Positions 11,904-24,057 of a stretch of 64,000 nucleotides of DNA are shown one piece after another. The DNA comes from Rhododendron vialii (Eukaryota > Streptophyta > Magnoliopsida > Ericales > Ericaceae): the NCBI RefSeq assembly GCF_030253575.1, contig NC_080563.1, forward strand, positions 14,155,001 through 14,219,000. The letters are read 5' to 3'. The notes beneath the pieces were generated by a model that was given only the letters and a program-made list of their open reading frames with translations, was not told where the DNA came from and did no database searches. A program made the translations under genes and the position numbers. How positions within the stretch are numbered: the first letter of the stretch is position 1; every line of letters begins with the position of its first letter.

Positions 11904-13642
11904 TCAATACACTTGTAATAAAAGAAGATAGGATGGTAAGCCAAGGCATGCCGTGAAAATACGAAATTACCCCTCGTAGGATTACCCTTGTAGTTTGAGT
12001 TGAAGGATATGGTCGTCATTTCGTCTTGTTTGAAAGATCTAAAAGAATGTAGGATGGCTAGCCAAGCCACAATGTGAAATTACCAATTTGTCCTTATAGT
12101 TTGTCAACGGTGGAGTTAAGATATGAGGGTATTTTAGGCATTTCATTGTTAGGTCTTTTGCTTAGTCAAGAAGAAAATGAGGTACAAAAAAAATCTTTCT
12201 TTTCCCTAATTTAAGGGATATTGTTTTTTATAGGTACAAAAAAAAAACTTTCTTTTCCCTAATTTAAGGCAAGCCAAGCTACCAAGTTAAAAGACAAAAT
12301 TACCCTTGTAGATTTCGTCTTTCAAATATTTTTTGGACGTATTGAGTTGAGGTTATTTTAGGTCCTAATTTGCTTAGTCAAGAAGAAAAGGCTTTTAGAG
12401 GGTATTTTAGATATTTTGAATCCTCCTTTGCTTAGTCAAAAAGAAAAGACTTTTTTGGGATATTTTAGGTCCTACTTTGCTCAGTTAAGAAGAAAATGCT
12501 TCTTCGAGAGTATTTTAGGTTTTTAAGGTCCTCCTTTACTTAGTCAAGAAGAAAATGATTTTCGGAGGTATTATAGGTCCCTTTTTGCTTAGTCAAGAAG
12601 AAAAGTCATTTCATAGGTATTTTAGGTATTTAGGTCCCTCTTTGCTTTGTTAAGAAGAAAAAGCTTTATACATCTTCTCAATCTAACCATTAGAAAGAAA
12701 TCTATCTCTCTTTTTCTCGTTCCTCCTAGATCTCCCTCGATCTGTCTCTCATCGATCCCTCTGTAATTCAGATGAAGATAGACGCATCAATTTCTCAATC
12801 GTAGATTCTTATGCACAAAGAAAGAAGCAACTATGTGGTCAGATTCTCTTAGATTTCATAACCCTAGACTATGATTTTGTTAGAACTTCAAATCATAAGT
12901 ATTTTGAGTGGTCTCTTCTTTCTGGGGTTTTCTAATTGTTTTACTTTTATGGTTCTATTTTTTTTCAACATCAATGCTTGATAGTTTGTTGTGTGCTCTT
13001 AGCAAACCGAGCTCTAATTTTGTTCGATATTTTTGGAGAAAGGCTCTCTTGCGGTAAGGTTTTATAGTTATTTTCCAAAACACAATGACGAAAAAGCCTC
13101 ATTATTTGCACAATTTTAGAATCTAATCCATGACATTATCTTGATTATTGTTGCTATTGTTTGAGAATGAATTTATATTTTAATCCAAAGACCTATTTCT
13201 TTGATCTATGTTTATGCAATATTTAATTTGTCCTGATGGAATTAGAAATACCGTTCCTTATAATCTATTTTTTTAACAAGGTTGAACTATTTGTGACTCT
13301 CTTCAGTTTTAGTGCATATGTTGGATTAAATTACTTGCATGATCTATGAAATTACAATAGTCTTAGTTAATTATTTGAGTCTACAAAATTAAAAATATTT
13401 TGGTACTCCAAAATAGTGTTCTATATGTTATTTTTTCCGAACAAGAACTCCTTTTGTATTGCTTAAAAATACTATCTTCTTCTTTTTTCTTTTTTAAAAT
13501 GACCTTTCATTCAATTACTTACTCTTACGACTTCTTTATTTCCATAACAATATCCTAATCTAAACTATCTTACATACATGAACAGTTAATAGTTACACCA
13601 ATGAGCACACAACAGTGTGCGAAGCACGCGGAATTACACTAG
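11904..13642 (+). mobile_element. Non-autonomous Helitron
   Basis: The 3' end is typical: a GC-rich hairpin (GTGTGC-GAA-GCACGC, 13615-13629) about ten bases before the terminal CTAG at 13639-13642, followed by host T. A fitting 5' end is TC at 11904, preceded by host A, which gives a 1739-bp element inserted between A and T in a TATATA run that continues on both sides. It has no RepHel helicase frame, so it would depend on a partner element. The inside carries the minisatellite at 12340-12665. The 3' end is well supported; the 5' end is the best fit by eye. Confidence 0.65.
12340..12665. repeat. Degenerate minisatellite inside the Helitron
   Basis: Six diverged units of about 50-60 bp, each with TATTTTAGGT, CCT(C/A)(C/T)TTTGCTTAGT and CAAGAAGAAAA in the same order. 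Two further partial units lie upstream, near 12120-12180. Internal minisatellites are common in non-autonomous Helitrons. Confidence 0.8.
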
Positions 13643-13689
13643 TATATATATAAATCTCCAGGCAAGAACCTTAAAATAAGGATCTTATA

Positions 13690-14010
13690 TGCAGACCTCC
13701 TCATTTCTTGCCTTTTCCGATCGGATTTCGATGATCCGAGCCGCTCAATGTGTTCAGAACGTGATTTTAAGAGTATTTCAGAGAAATCGGCAAAAAAAAT
13801 GACCGGAAATGGCTTGATTTGAGCAGTTTTTATTTGAACTGTTCGATAAAAAAATAAACAAAAACTGCTCGGATGAAGCCCTTCCCGGTCTTTTTTTTTG
13901 TTGATTTCTCGCGAAAACCTTTAAAATCACGCTCTGAACACATTGAGCGGCTCGGATCATCGAAATTCGATCGGGAAAGGGAGGTCCGTATTTTATTAAA
14001 ATAAGGAGGT
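13690..14010. mobile_element. Foldback (long inverted repeat) element
   Basis: The left arm (13693-13790) and right arm (13905-13990) are near reverse complements. Both include GATCCGAGCCGCTCAATGTG or its complement, plus CTTTTCCGATCG and GACCTCC. The loop of about 115 bp contains two shorter inverted pieces with AAAACTGCTCG and GACCGG. There is no coding content. The 128-codon minus frame at 13778-14164 is a by-product of the palindrome. Superfamily and target duplication were not determined. Confidence 0.75.
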
Positions 14011-14737
14011 CCTCATAAGAAAGGAATTCATATATTTTAGCGGAGTCCTCAGAAAGTTCAAAGCTGTCCATAGCCCTGAATCTCAAAACGCACCTCGCGG
14101 GGCTCGAACCATGCCTCCACTGAATGAGATGTGCTGGTAACCAAGAGTGTATATATGAACACACACAAACGGTTTGATTTGGTTATGAACCGAATCATAT
14201 ATAACGACTCTGAGATGTTCGGCATCAGACCGGATGAATGATCCACATATTCAGAGCAAAACGTTTTGTTTGGTTCGGTCCAGTCCAAAGCGATTCGATA
14301 GTTCTTCTTATTTTTTTCCAGCCTCTTATTACGCCACCATCACCCCATGAGCCAAGTGCCAACTCCATAGCAACTCTCAAGGCTCCGTTAAGTTGTCGAA
14401 AATGTTAAGCGAGAAATGATTTCTCAAGAAAAATAAAATGAGGTAAAATAAGAAAAAATAAATTTTTTTCTATATTTGTTCTTTTAATAAGAAATTTTGC
14501 AGAAAAACTAAAAATTCCTTCTTTTGAACAAAATTTATTTTGCCGGAAAGTTTTCCCTCGCGAGAAAGTTGGAACTTGAAACTATGAATTCTTACCTTTT
14601 TGGTAATTTGTACACACAGGAAATTGAAGAAAATTGTTTTTTCCACCTTTTCCCCTCCTTTTCTTTTCGTGCACCTAAACAAGGCCTAGAGTCCAACCGA
14701 GTTCCAAACCCGAGTCCATTTCCCCTAAAACACACAA

Positions 14738-14744
14738 TATAAAA
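14738..14744 (+). promoter_or_regulatory. TATA box candidate of DXO1
   Basis: TATAAAA 111 bp before the DXO1 start codon, followed by a GA-rich leader (14767-14806). Spacing and context fit a plant core promoter with a transcription start near 14770. Confidence 0.55.
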
Positions 14745-14848
14745 CCCACAAATCTAAAAGCAGAGAGATCGAAATCGAGAGAGAGGAGAGAGAGAGAGAG
14801 AGAGACACTCAAGCTGTGTTTGGTTAAACTTTGAGACACAGGAATCGA

Positions 14849-17800
14849 ATGGATTTCTCAGAGCAAGAAGTAGACTTGTTCGGAGACGATGAAGAAGAAG
14901 AAGATTACCAAAACGGCGACGATCAACAGCAGCAACAACAACCAGCCAGAGAACCAAACGAAGAAGAAGAGGAGAGCCGCCGATCTTCTTCGGCCTCCTC
15001 CTCCTCCTCCTCCTCGGCCGCGGCGTCTTCTTCCTCTGCTTCGTCGTCCAACCGGAGCAGCGGCAGCGGAAGTGGGAGCGCAAGCGGCGGAGACGACGAC
15101 GACGAAGATAATAATGATAATGGAGGAGAAGTGAGGTCTGGCTATTATAGTGTTGAAAATGAGGATAAGGATCTATTTGGTTCTGATAATGAAGATTACT
15201 GCAAAACCCTTGCCACTAGTCCTTTCGTTGTGCCTGGTAACTTCTTACTTTCCTCAAAAGGCTGTGGGGAAAAAATCCAAATTTTTGATAGCTTTTGTGG
15301 GTTTTCAATTAGGTTACAATTGTTTTGTTGCTGGCAGATAGGGTGTTGTTTAAAACTATCATTAACGTTTGCATGAAATTGGACGGAAGTTGAACAAAAC
15401 GAGCGTACCAGCCCAACAGCATCCATGGACCATAATGGGAATGAAATGGACAATTCAACAATGGCTAAAATTGGGGAAGAAATGATAATTACTTTCCTTT
15501 GGCAAGAATTGAGCACTAACTGAGCTTAGCTCAGAGGTTGAGTTGTACCCTTTTGGATTCTTAAAATTTCTTATTCGGAGTCTTTTTGTTTTGTTTTTTT
15601 GTTTTTTTTTTTTTTGGGGGGGGGGGGGGGGGGGGAGGGAGGGATTGCTTTTGTGAGTTTACAATTAGGGTGTAAGATATTGTTTAATGGTATCATTAGG
15701 GTATCATTAGGGTTTGCATCAAATTGGACGACACTTGAACAACACAAAGCTACTAGCCCAACAAGAAACTATGTCATGCTCCATAATGGCAATAAAATGG
15801 ATAATTCAAGGATGGCTAAAATTTGGGAAGAAATGATAAATTGGTTCTTTTGGCAAGAATTGAGCGCTAACTGAGCTTAGCTCAGAGGTTGAGTTGTACC
15901 CTTTTGGATTCTTGCAATTTCTTGTTCTGGGTAGTGCCCTATTGCTGTTTGTCATAGACTTCGTTTTACCATTTTATTTCCATTTGCTCATGCTATGAGA
16001 GTATGAGGATTATATCCGTCCCTGGAATGTTGGTCAAAAATTATTATGACAAGAGAAAGGGTAAGTTTTGTTGGTCCCCAATAAGTATGTACAAGTTTTA
16101 TGAAAATGGAGTAGTTGATGGGGAGAATTAGAGGTACTCAACTTTGTGGGTTTCGTTGCATTCTTCTTGACGAGGGGTGTAGGGAATTTTTGTGTTTTGG
16201 GGGAAGAAATTGATCTTTACTTGTAGCCTTTTAGCTTGTGGCGAAATTCTTAACTCTGCATCTGTGCTTCCAAGGCACCTGATGAAAGCAATGGTGGGCA
16301 TTTCCATCTGTGTTGGTGTTATGAACTAAATAGTATAATTTGAACATCTATCTTTATATAGTTTTTGAAGCACGGTGGATGTCAACTGAATTCTATGTTA
16401 TGAGAACCGCACTTAAAATCTTCAAAGTTCAAACCGTAGATACAATTACTGTATATCTGGTTTAAATAATGGCTTGTTAAAAGATCAGCGCATTGAGTTC
16501 CTGATACGTTGCCAGGAAGATTAGTTATCAAAAGCATTTTGCAATAATGGGTCTCTAGTCTTAGAGCTGCAAGCATTGTGAGTGTCGGATATGGAGGCCT
16601 CGGGAATTGGATAGGCAGCTATTTTGCATTCAGTTTTTGTTCTTTCATTCTTTTGGTTTTCTGTTAACCCCTCCTTCCCTCCCTCCTCCCCTCTGTGTTT
16701 GTGTGTCCATTTTCTTTGTCTCTTGCCTCTAATGACTTCATTTTACAGTTCTACCGACCGTACGAAATCCTAACCACCATACCAGAGGTGGTTTTGGGCG
16801 TGGCCGTTGGCAAAATGATCGAGGAGCCGGCCTCCTTCCTCGACCCGGACCTTATCTCCAAAGGCAGAACTTCGGTTATGGCTCCAAGTTCTATAATGGT
16901 CGTGATGAACGCTTTGTCTCTGAATTAAAGCTTTCAAAAAGTGAAGAAACATTATCTAGGAAATGCATAACTATCCAAGAGGTAATTTTTACCAACAATG
17001 TGCGAGTACTGATGCAAAATTAGATTTCATTATCTCCCTTGGAGATCCCGTGCAGAAATCTTGCTAACTTTATGTATCAGCAATATTTCTGCACATGATA
17101 CCACTGTTTTTGCAGTGGTAAAGACCAGTGAAAAGAGAAATAAGGAAAATGAAAGCTTCACAGAGTGCATGGTTTACTTTGTTTGTATGGTTCACGTTTT
17201 ACCTTATTTGGTGGATGTAAAATGTGCCCAGTTGATGAGCACAAATGTGCGAGGTCAAAATCCTTTTGCGCTGCCCAGTGGTTGCACCTAGATGCCCCCT
17301 CTCTTTTCTTCTCGAGTACTTATTTGTGCTTATTTTTCCGCTGTTTCTGTGATTGCCACATGATGCACTAGCCATGTGAACTTGCTTGCTACAGTAGGGT
17401 AGAAGGTGGAGATGTATTCTTTGATGACCGCAGCTTGGTAAGCCTCCAGACCCTTATCTGTCTGTAGTTCCTTGTTTCCCGTATCTCTCAATTGGTTTTT
17501 CTAATAAATGGTAGTGTCATACTGATTGTTAGCTGATTTACACGACTTTATTGTACACTATTAGAGGCTTTTCAAGCGGCTTATTTCTGAAGATGTTGGA
17601 GCTGACCTGAATGAAGGGTTTGATACTTTTATCGAGAAGAAAGGTATGCCGCATAACTGTGAACAGAGACAAACTAGACCAGATTAGATAGGATTTACTC
17701 TGAGAGCTTCATTGTTGAAGTTTTTCTTGTAACAATTACTTTTTTGGGGGGGCAAGTTTGTAACAAATACTTATTATTATTCTCTCCATTTTTCAGATTT

Positions 17801-18462
17801 GGGGTCTCAAGGTTTTGGCGACCTTCTTGCTTGTGTAAGAGATAAAAAGATCCCACTTGAAAATATGCATTTTGTGGTAAGAGTTGTTGCTATATTTCTC
17901 ACGTTCATGTTTTAACTGTATTCATGTTATTACCCACAGGTTGCCCAATTTTAATTTTATTTAACCCTCTCCCCTTCTTATCTTTTACAGACATATCGTA
18001 ACAACCTTAATAAGGTAATTCACTGATCCTTTTGAATGGTAGTTCCTACTAGTTACATACTTCTAAGTCAAAATTACCATCTTTCAAACGAAACAATTGC
18101 TGTGACGAATTTTCAAAGAATGTATTTTTAAAGGTCTATGTGGAGCAACTTAATACTTTCTTATATCTGACAGTGCTTGCATCATGGACCAGAAGGATTG
18201 TTTAAGTTTTTTGAATATAAGTTTTTGTTTTTTGTGAACCGTGGGTAATACTGTCCATCGTTTTCATCTGCAGATATTGGCTACTGCTTATGTCAGGCAC
18301 GAACCTTGGGAAATGGGGGTGCATAAAAGGAAAGGGGTTGTGTATCTTGATGTTCATAAACTACCAGAACGTCCTCAAAGTGAGCTGGATCGTCGGAGGT
18401 ACTAGAACGACTACACATAACTGTATTCCAGAATTTTAAGGTTGTGTGGTATCAGAAGCTGT

Positions 18463-18499
<37 letters not shown>

Positions 18500-19469
18500 T
18501 ATTACAGCAATGCAAAGTTAATCTTGTGATATTGCCTTGATCAAGGGAATTGGGATGCATCATTCCCTATTTGCCATGGTCTTATTTTGCATTCAGCTTT
18601 ATGTCGGGAAACTTCTTTTGTGATATGAAAAGCATAGGTATATTAAAGGCCTAGAAGGTCATTTGATAGATGTTCATGATTGATGTTTGAGTCATGACTT
18701 ATCCTAGAAATTCATCTTTCTCATCCTCTTTTGAGGGGAAAAAGAAGAAGGAAAAATGTCACGCCTTTGGAACGGTTTTAGTTGTAGTGGGAAGGTTTCT
18801 AAAAATATCCCGAGTCTCTTTGATTTAGAAGAATGACAGGTGAGAGAAGAAGATGGGTTGAAAGTCTTTGGATTAACTTATTCCCGTTGATCAACTTGAG
18901 GTATTGTAGGTTTATAGCTGTATATGTTTGAAATTGGTGAAACATTGCTTAACTTCTTGAGGTATATGTTGATAAAGATTTGTTTGATGCCTTGATTGTT
19001 AAATTTTTTAACTCATCCTGGTTTCATGATGCTTACGCCTTTTTATTGCCCTCGAATTGTGTTTTCTTGAACTAGATGTTATTGGGGATATTGTTTTGAG
19101 AGCCTTGCCACTGAAGATCCTAGCAGAGCTGATGGAGAAGGGATACATCATGTTGATGCTAATGTTGAATTTTGTTCTGTATTAAAAACCAAATTAGGCG
19201 CTCATCGTGTTTTGATGGGTGCTGAAATGGATTGCTGTGATTCAACTGATGATGGCAGGAGGTTTTATGTGGAATTAAAGACAAGCCGAGAGGTTGGGAT
19301 GCCAGCTGGGCTTCATTTTTTGTTTGCATCTATAGTTTAGCAACTTATAGATCTGTACTGATTTTTCTTTGTTACCCGCAGTTGGATTATCATACTGAGG
19401 AAAGATTTGAGAGGGAAAAATTGCTCAAGTTCTGGGTAATTTTTTGTTTTGCTTCCAAGATTAGCGATG

Positions 19470-19523
<54 letters not shown>

Positions 19524-22327
19524 TTAGTTTGTCATTAGAAGTTTTAATCTTTGCTAATCTTCACCATTTCGGCATTTAACTAGGTGCCTATGCTTGTCTT
19601 AGACTCTTAACGTGTAATTTTTCCCAGATGGTATGCCTGTTTGTTTTCTTGTCTTTTTTGTACTTCTACATTGAAGTTATAGGTAATTTATGACACTTGT
19701 GGACACAGCCCTCTAGACATATTTGTATCCTGCTTACATTCCCTATTGGTAAACCACAACCAGTAGTTGGGGACTTGAATTTTTTATTATCAATCTTTCT
19801 TTTTCAGTTAATCCACAGATGTGAGAAAGGTTGCAAATTACTATGCTTTGTTCTCTTCACAACTTAAAAAGCATTTTTAAAAAAATTCCCCCTAGATTCT
19901 CCCTACTTCCAACATTTCTCTCCACTTATTACCCCTACTATTTTTCAAAAAAAATTTCACATTTCAAATCTCAATCCAAACATAGCATAATAGCATTGAA
20001 TGACTGGATGAAAGGAATGGATGATTAGATATAGGATCTTTCGAATTAAATGAGACTATCGAGTAGCTAAATCAAGAGACCTTGCAGTATTTACAATTGT
20101 TGTGGCCCTTTGCGAAGGACAATAGTGCTTCAGTTCTTGAAATTCTTGCCGTCACACAATAGAGCTGGCGGTATCTAATCCATGTCTATTTCATTTTTGG
20201 CACCAATTTTTTGTGAAATTATTAATGTCTTTTTCTCCCCTTTCAAAGTTGTTGGCAATAACCTGGTGTGTTGTTTTGGTAAAAAAAGGTTCCATTTAGC
20301 TTACACTTTGTCATAGTTTTAGTTGTTTTGATGGATGTCAAGTTTTGTTGTTGGAACGGGAAGTTCCTGCTATATAACTGTTTGCTGTATAGTTTTTGTT
20401 TAACTGCTCTGTGCGCGAAGTTTAACAATACTGATCTCTATGTGACAGATTCAATCATTTTTAGCTGGGGTGCCTTATATTGTCATTGGATTTAGGTAAG
20501 TCTTACTATTTGCCATTTCATCAGTTCTCATGCTTTCATGACTCTACGTTTCTCACCTCCTCAAGCAGACATATTTGTCATGAGCAATTTCATGGCTGTG
20601 GTACCTAGCAATTTCATGGCTGTGGTACCTTGTCATGGCCAGTTATTCTATTTCAAATCTTGGTTTACATTATGAACTAATGATATGTCGCCTTTACACA
20701 GGAATGATGCAGGCCGACTTGTCCGCACGGAGAGACTAAGAACCAAAGATATTACGCAGAGAGTAAAAATGAAGAATTATTGGCAGGTGAATATTCTTCA
20801 CTGAAATTCATGCACACTGGGCCCATGCCTTGTATCTTCCTCTCCAGCCTTGTGAGCTTGAGTACACTTGAGCTATGATTCATCAACTTTGTCGCACTTC
20901 ATACGAAAAAAAGCAATGAGTTGACCATAGCACAAATATCCTAGATAGAATACAAGTGCAGCTGAGGCACTAGACAAGGATTGGTCAAATAACAGAACTA
21001 AACTCTTCCATAAACTCAACAAAGTATCAGATTACAGATAGCCTATAAAGGCAATAAAATATGCCTTTAAATACAAAAACATGATGTGGAAGCTTGGGTT
21101 ATGATGGTGGATAAGGAAAGAAAGTCTGGTTTTTTAGAGTAATTATTCAATGGTTTTGGGGCACTACCACATGGTGTCCAACACCCTTCTCCACCACACA
21201 TTCTTGTGGGGTCCATACACTTAGTTTTGGGCCCCATAAGAATGTGTGGTGGAGAAGGGTGTTGGGGCACGACGTGGCAGTGTCCCAAGACCATTGAATA
21301 GATTTTTGGTTTTTGAGGACTCAGAGATCGCCGAACAGCTAAATTATTTTTCATTAGTAAAAGTTAAATATAAGAAAGGCGTGAAGGGAATGCCACCCTT
21401 ATACACTCAATAGTTAAATCATTGGCTTTTTAAACCTAGTACTATTATTTTTCCCTTATTGATATGTGAGACTAGATATTTCCACTCAATGTGCAAGTTG
21501 TAATTCAATTGCTTGCAATTTACAGTGGGTGAAAAACAAATCAAGACATTCTCATACTCCGAACATTACAGTAATGGAATAAGATAACTTTGTGAGCTTT
21601 ATCACATGTCCTTGTGACCAAATTAGTGGGGCTGTAATGATGTTATGGAACTACATGTGCTGCATTTCCATCTTATGAAATTATCATTAGCACGTATTCT
21701 TTATGCTTTCTTGATGATTTGGGCAGCCTGCCATTTGTCACACATGTGCCTTATGCTCTCTTTGATTATGCTATTTGATGTAGTGCAACCGCCCCACAAA
21801 ATGAGAAATCATTTTTATTGCTCCAATTTTCCACATCGCCTATGTTATTAACAGATCGCCGAGTTCATTAAAAGCTTTAATTAATAAAATAGATCAATAG
21901 CAGCATAGAAGTCACCTAGAATTATGAGTAGTATTGATAATATTAATAGAGAATCCTGGCTGACTAGCCATGTTTTCTGTTCGCAATGCGTTACATTTGG
22001 TTGCCACTTGGCAGGGAGGAGTGTGCCTGGCATTTGCCGATGAGGTGTTTTGCTGGCTCTATGGGACTGTCAAAGAGAGTAAGATCCTAAACTTCATGAA
22101 CTCATTCGTTTTCCTCTTTGTTTTTCTTTGGTTGATTAGAAATACATATGCTTTCTTTTCTTGTTAGTCCTCTCGCAAATCGATATACAGATAATAATTG
22201 TGCTTCTGATTGTTTGGCATCAGATGAAGACTACATATTGCAGTTTGCTCCACCTTTCAACCGTCTAGAGCTTCTACAAGCACAGTCTTGCCCTGCTGAA
22301 ATTACCAACCATGTTGAGCAGTTATAA
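14849..22327 (+). CDS. DXO1: DXO1 decapping / deNADding exoribonuclease homolog
   Basis: Thirteen exons: 14849-15236, 16749-16981, 17372-17437, 17565-17643, 17797-17876, 17991-18014, 18274-18398, 19076-19292, 19382-19435, 20449-20495, 20702-20786, 22015-22078 and 22224-22327. All have GT-AG borders and give an unbroken 521-aa frame. Residues 1-130 are acidic with poly-Gln and poly-Ser runs. Residues about 137-180 are Gly/Arg-rich ([15 protein letters not shown]). The RAI1/DXO catalytic fold follows, with E340 (YWGYCFE), E382 and D384 (GAEMDC), and E398 and K400 (YVELK), the metal and catalytic positions of the family. Known family members remove faulty caps and NAD caps from RNA 5' ends. The plant N-terminal extension is known to have a separate role in supporting mRNA cap guanine-N7 methylation. 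Exon 3 was set by the frame [16 protein letters not shown] polyadenylation-like AATAAA is at 22422. Confidence 0.95.
15288..15930 (+). repeat. Diverged tandem duplication in DXO1 intron 1
   Basis: Copy one (about 15288-15580) and copy two (about 15643-15930) share GCTTTTGTG, AATTGGACG, AGCCCAACA, ATGGCTAAAAT, CTAACTGAGCTTAGCTCAG and GAGTTGTACCCTTTTGGATT in the same order at an offset of about 355 bp. Poly-T and poly-G runs (15602-15635) lie between them. It is an intronic segmental duplication, not exon duplication, because neither copy continues the DXO reading frame. Confidence 0.85.
15602..15635. repeat. T14-G20 homopolymer junction
   Basis: Fourteen T directly followed by twenty G in intron 1 of DXO1. 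The G run could form a quadruplex and is a likely site of assembly length error. Confidence 0.95.
18463..18502. repeat. A15 plus (AT)n microsatellite
   Basis: An A run continues into about 13 AT units inside DXO1 intron 7, just after exon 7. It is simple-sequence DNA with no other content. Confidence 0.95.
19472..19521. repeat. (CT)n microsatellite
   Basis: About 25 CT units in DXO1 intron 9, beginning some 36 bases after the exon 9 donor. In-frame translation into it would give Ser-Leu repeats, so exon 9 must end at 19435. Confidence 0.95.
21144..21300. mobile_element. Strong hairpin MITE in DXO1 intron 11
   Basis: A 157-bp near-perfect palindrome. TATTCAATGGTTTTGGG at the left mirrors CCAAGACCATTGAATA at the right. 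The inner arms (AACACCCTTCTCCACCAC and GTGGTGGAGAAGGGTGTT) pair almost without mismatch around a short loop near 21220. Transcribed from the DXO1 pre-mRNA it would fold into a long hairpin. No unambiguous target duplication: the ends sit in TTA/TAA-like bases, which hints at PIF/Harbinger. Confidence 0.8.
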
Positions 22328-23175
22328 CCATCAACGGAAACCTGCAAATTATACATGATTTGAGGGGAGGGGGTGCTTAAGAGATTAGATTAGGTTATAT
22401 GCAATTTTCATTGTAACTTGATTAATAAACAAGAAATGTAGCTCCCTGAACTCTTTGAGAGAGAATTATAAATTTGAACTGAGTTCTTCTTCAACTGTCA
22501 CCATGGCTATTCATGAATTACTTTTGGTGAATGAAAGCAGATTTTACTTTGTACAGTTCCAATTGTACGGGAAACAATGTTAGTCAATAGTAATCATCCT
22601 TCGCTTTGTGAGTATTTTTTTTTTGAATAATTTTCAAGATTTCCAGATTTGTGTCGAAACAGATATATGGTGGAAACTTATGATTTTCTTATTAGTTCTA
22701 TAATCCTATACACCTCTTTCTGAGTAGCAGTTTAGTTTGTCTCATTGGAATGTTGTGGCCTTTTGGATTTTATGTTTCTTGCAATGCCTAGCGACAAGGA
22801 CATGTAGTGTCATGAGTGGCTAGCACGATGTTGGCATGCCCAACACGACGTGTGCTTGACGTGTGCTTGGCCGTTTGGCTTCGATTCCTCAGTGCTAGCC
22901 ATCGGGGAATGTTGGAGAAAATGACCAAAATACCCCTGAAATGGCATGTTCTTTTAAACTAGTCCAGTCAGTTGAGGAATAAAGGCACAATGGTTCATTC
23001 TGGTTCTGTATTTCCACATCTTTAGAGCATTCCTGGAACAAGTTGAAAGTGAAGAGTTGGAGGATTCCTTGGAGTATTTCTGGATCATAAAATTTTGAAG
23101 GGATTTACAGAAGTAAAGGAAAACATAAGAAGAAAAGTAATATTGTAGTAATAACCTTGGGTTGTGGGAGATAAA

Positions 23176-23249
23176 ATTGGAGTATTTTCTTGGGTTGGGT
23201 CATTTTGGTATAATTGGAGTATTTTCTTGGGTTGGGTCATTTTGGTATA
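23176..23249. repeat. Two-copy 37-bp tandem repeat
   Basis: ATTGGAGTATTTTCTTGGG...TTTTGGTATA repeated head to tail at 23176 and 23213 with almost no difference. It looks like a recent duplication. Confidence 0.9.
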
Positions 23250-24044
23250 CTCTTCTAAATTCATGATTACACCAAACATTCGTCAATTCCCTTCACATTT
23301 TGGTAGGTTTATTGTGAAGTTGCATTCAGTTTGGAAAGGAATTAGATTCTATGTTGTCCTTAATTTGGATTAGACGAGGCCGTCCAAATTTGTAAAAGTT
23401 CATTTTTTATAATTATTGGTTCGAATTTGCTCAAAAACTCTTGTCGGTAAGAATTAGTCCAAACCATTAATTATACAAACGTATAGTTCAGATTCGGACT
23501 GCACCGAGAATCCAAACCCTTTAAATTTTTTGATTTTGAAAAATGTTTTGGAAACATGCATGTTAAAAAGTCAGCCCATTATTTAGGTACTACAAGCACT
23601 TTTCCTTTGAGAAGACAGCCAAACAGGTTCAGGTGTTTCCCACTTCTTGTTTTTTTGGTTTTTTTTTCCCCTTTTCTTTCTTTAATTTAATTTTAATTAT
23701 TTTCTCTTTCTTTTCACAATTTCCTAGCCACTCGTTTACACAAAAATAAGGGTATATGGTGACGTGGCAAAGGGCAACCACTCATCCCCCTCCACGTGTC
23801 CAAACACCTATGGTAAGAGTCCAAGCAGAACAGACCAAATGTTTTCCCATATCTCCCGCCGGTTAATCGCCAGCCAAACTTCTCCGGTACAAACCGTACA
23901 TCCTCTCTCGCTCTCTAGGTTTTGTTGATTTGAAGAACATAAAACCAGAGAGAGAGAGAGAGAAACGGTTGGCTCTCTCTCCTCCGTCCTCAACCCACCC
24001 TCCAAAACCCTAACTTCAACCTCTCCTATCTCCCTCTCTCTCCA

Positions 24045-24057
24045 TATAAATATAAAA
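24045..24057 (+). promoter_or_regulatory. TATA-rich core promoter of CK2 beta
   Basis: Overlapping TATAAATATAAAAG about 210 bp before the ATG, following a CT-rich stretch. An AAACCCTAA telo-box-like motif lies just upstream. The leader includes a (GA)n run at 24231-24254 next to the start codon. Confidence 0.45.

Larger units (their letters stand above)
8788..14848. other. Repeat-rich intergenic block, no gene recognised
   Basis: Between the cystatin-like locus and DXO1 there is no convincing coding region. The block holds a foldback copy (9212-9366), a 62-bp tandem duplication, a 150-bp higher-order repeat, a 10-bp array, a Helitron and a foldback element, each listed separately. A 139-codon frame at 10985-11404 starts with a hydrophobic segment, but nothing in it is recognisable. 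From about 14290 to 14848 the sequence is DXO1 promoter. Confidence 0.55.

Noticed and set aside
14754-15083. 109-codon minus frame across DXO1 exon 1
   Set aside because: It is the antisense of the Ser/Asp/Glu-rich DXO1 coding sequence, giving Arg/Leu repeats.
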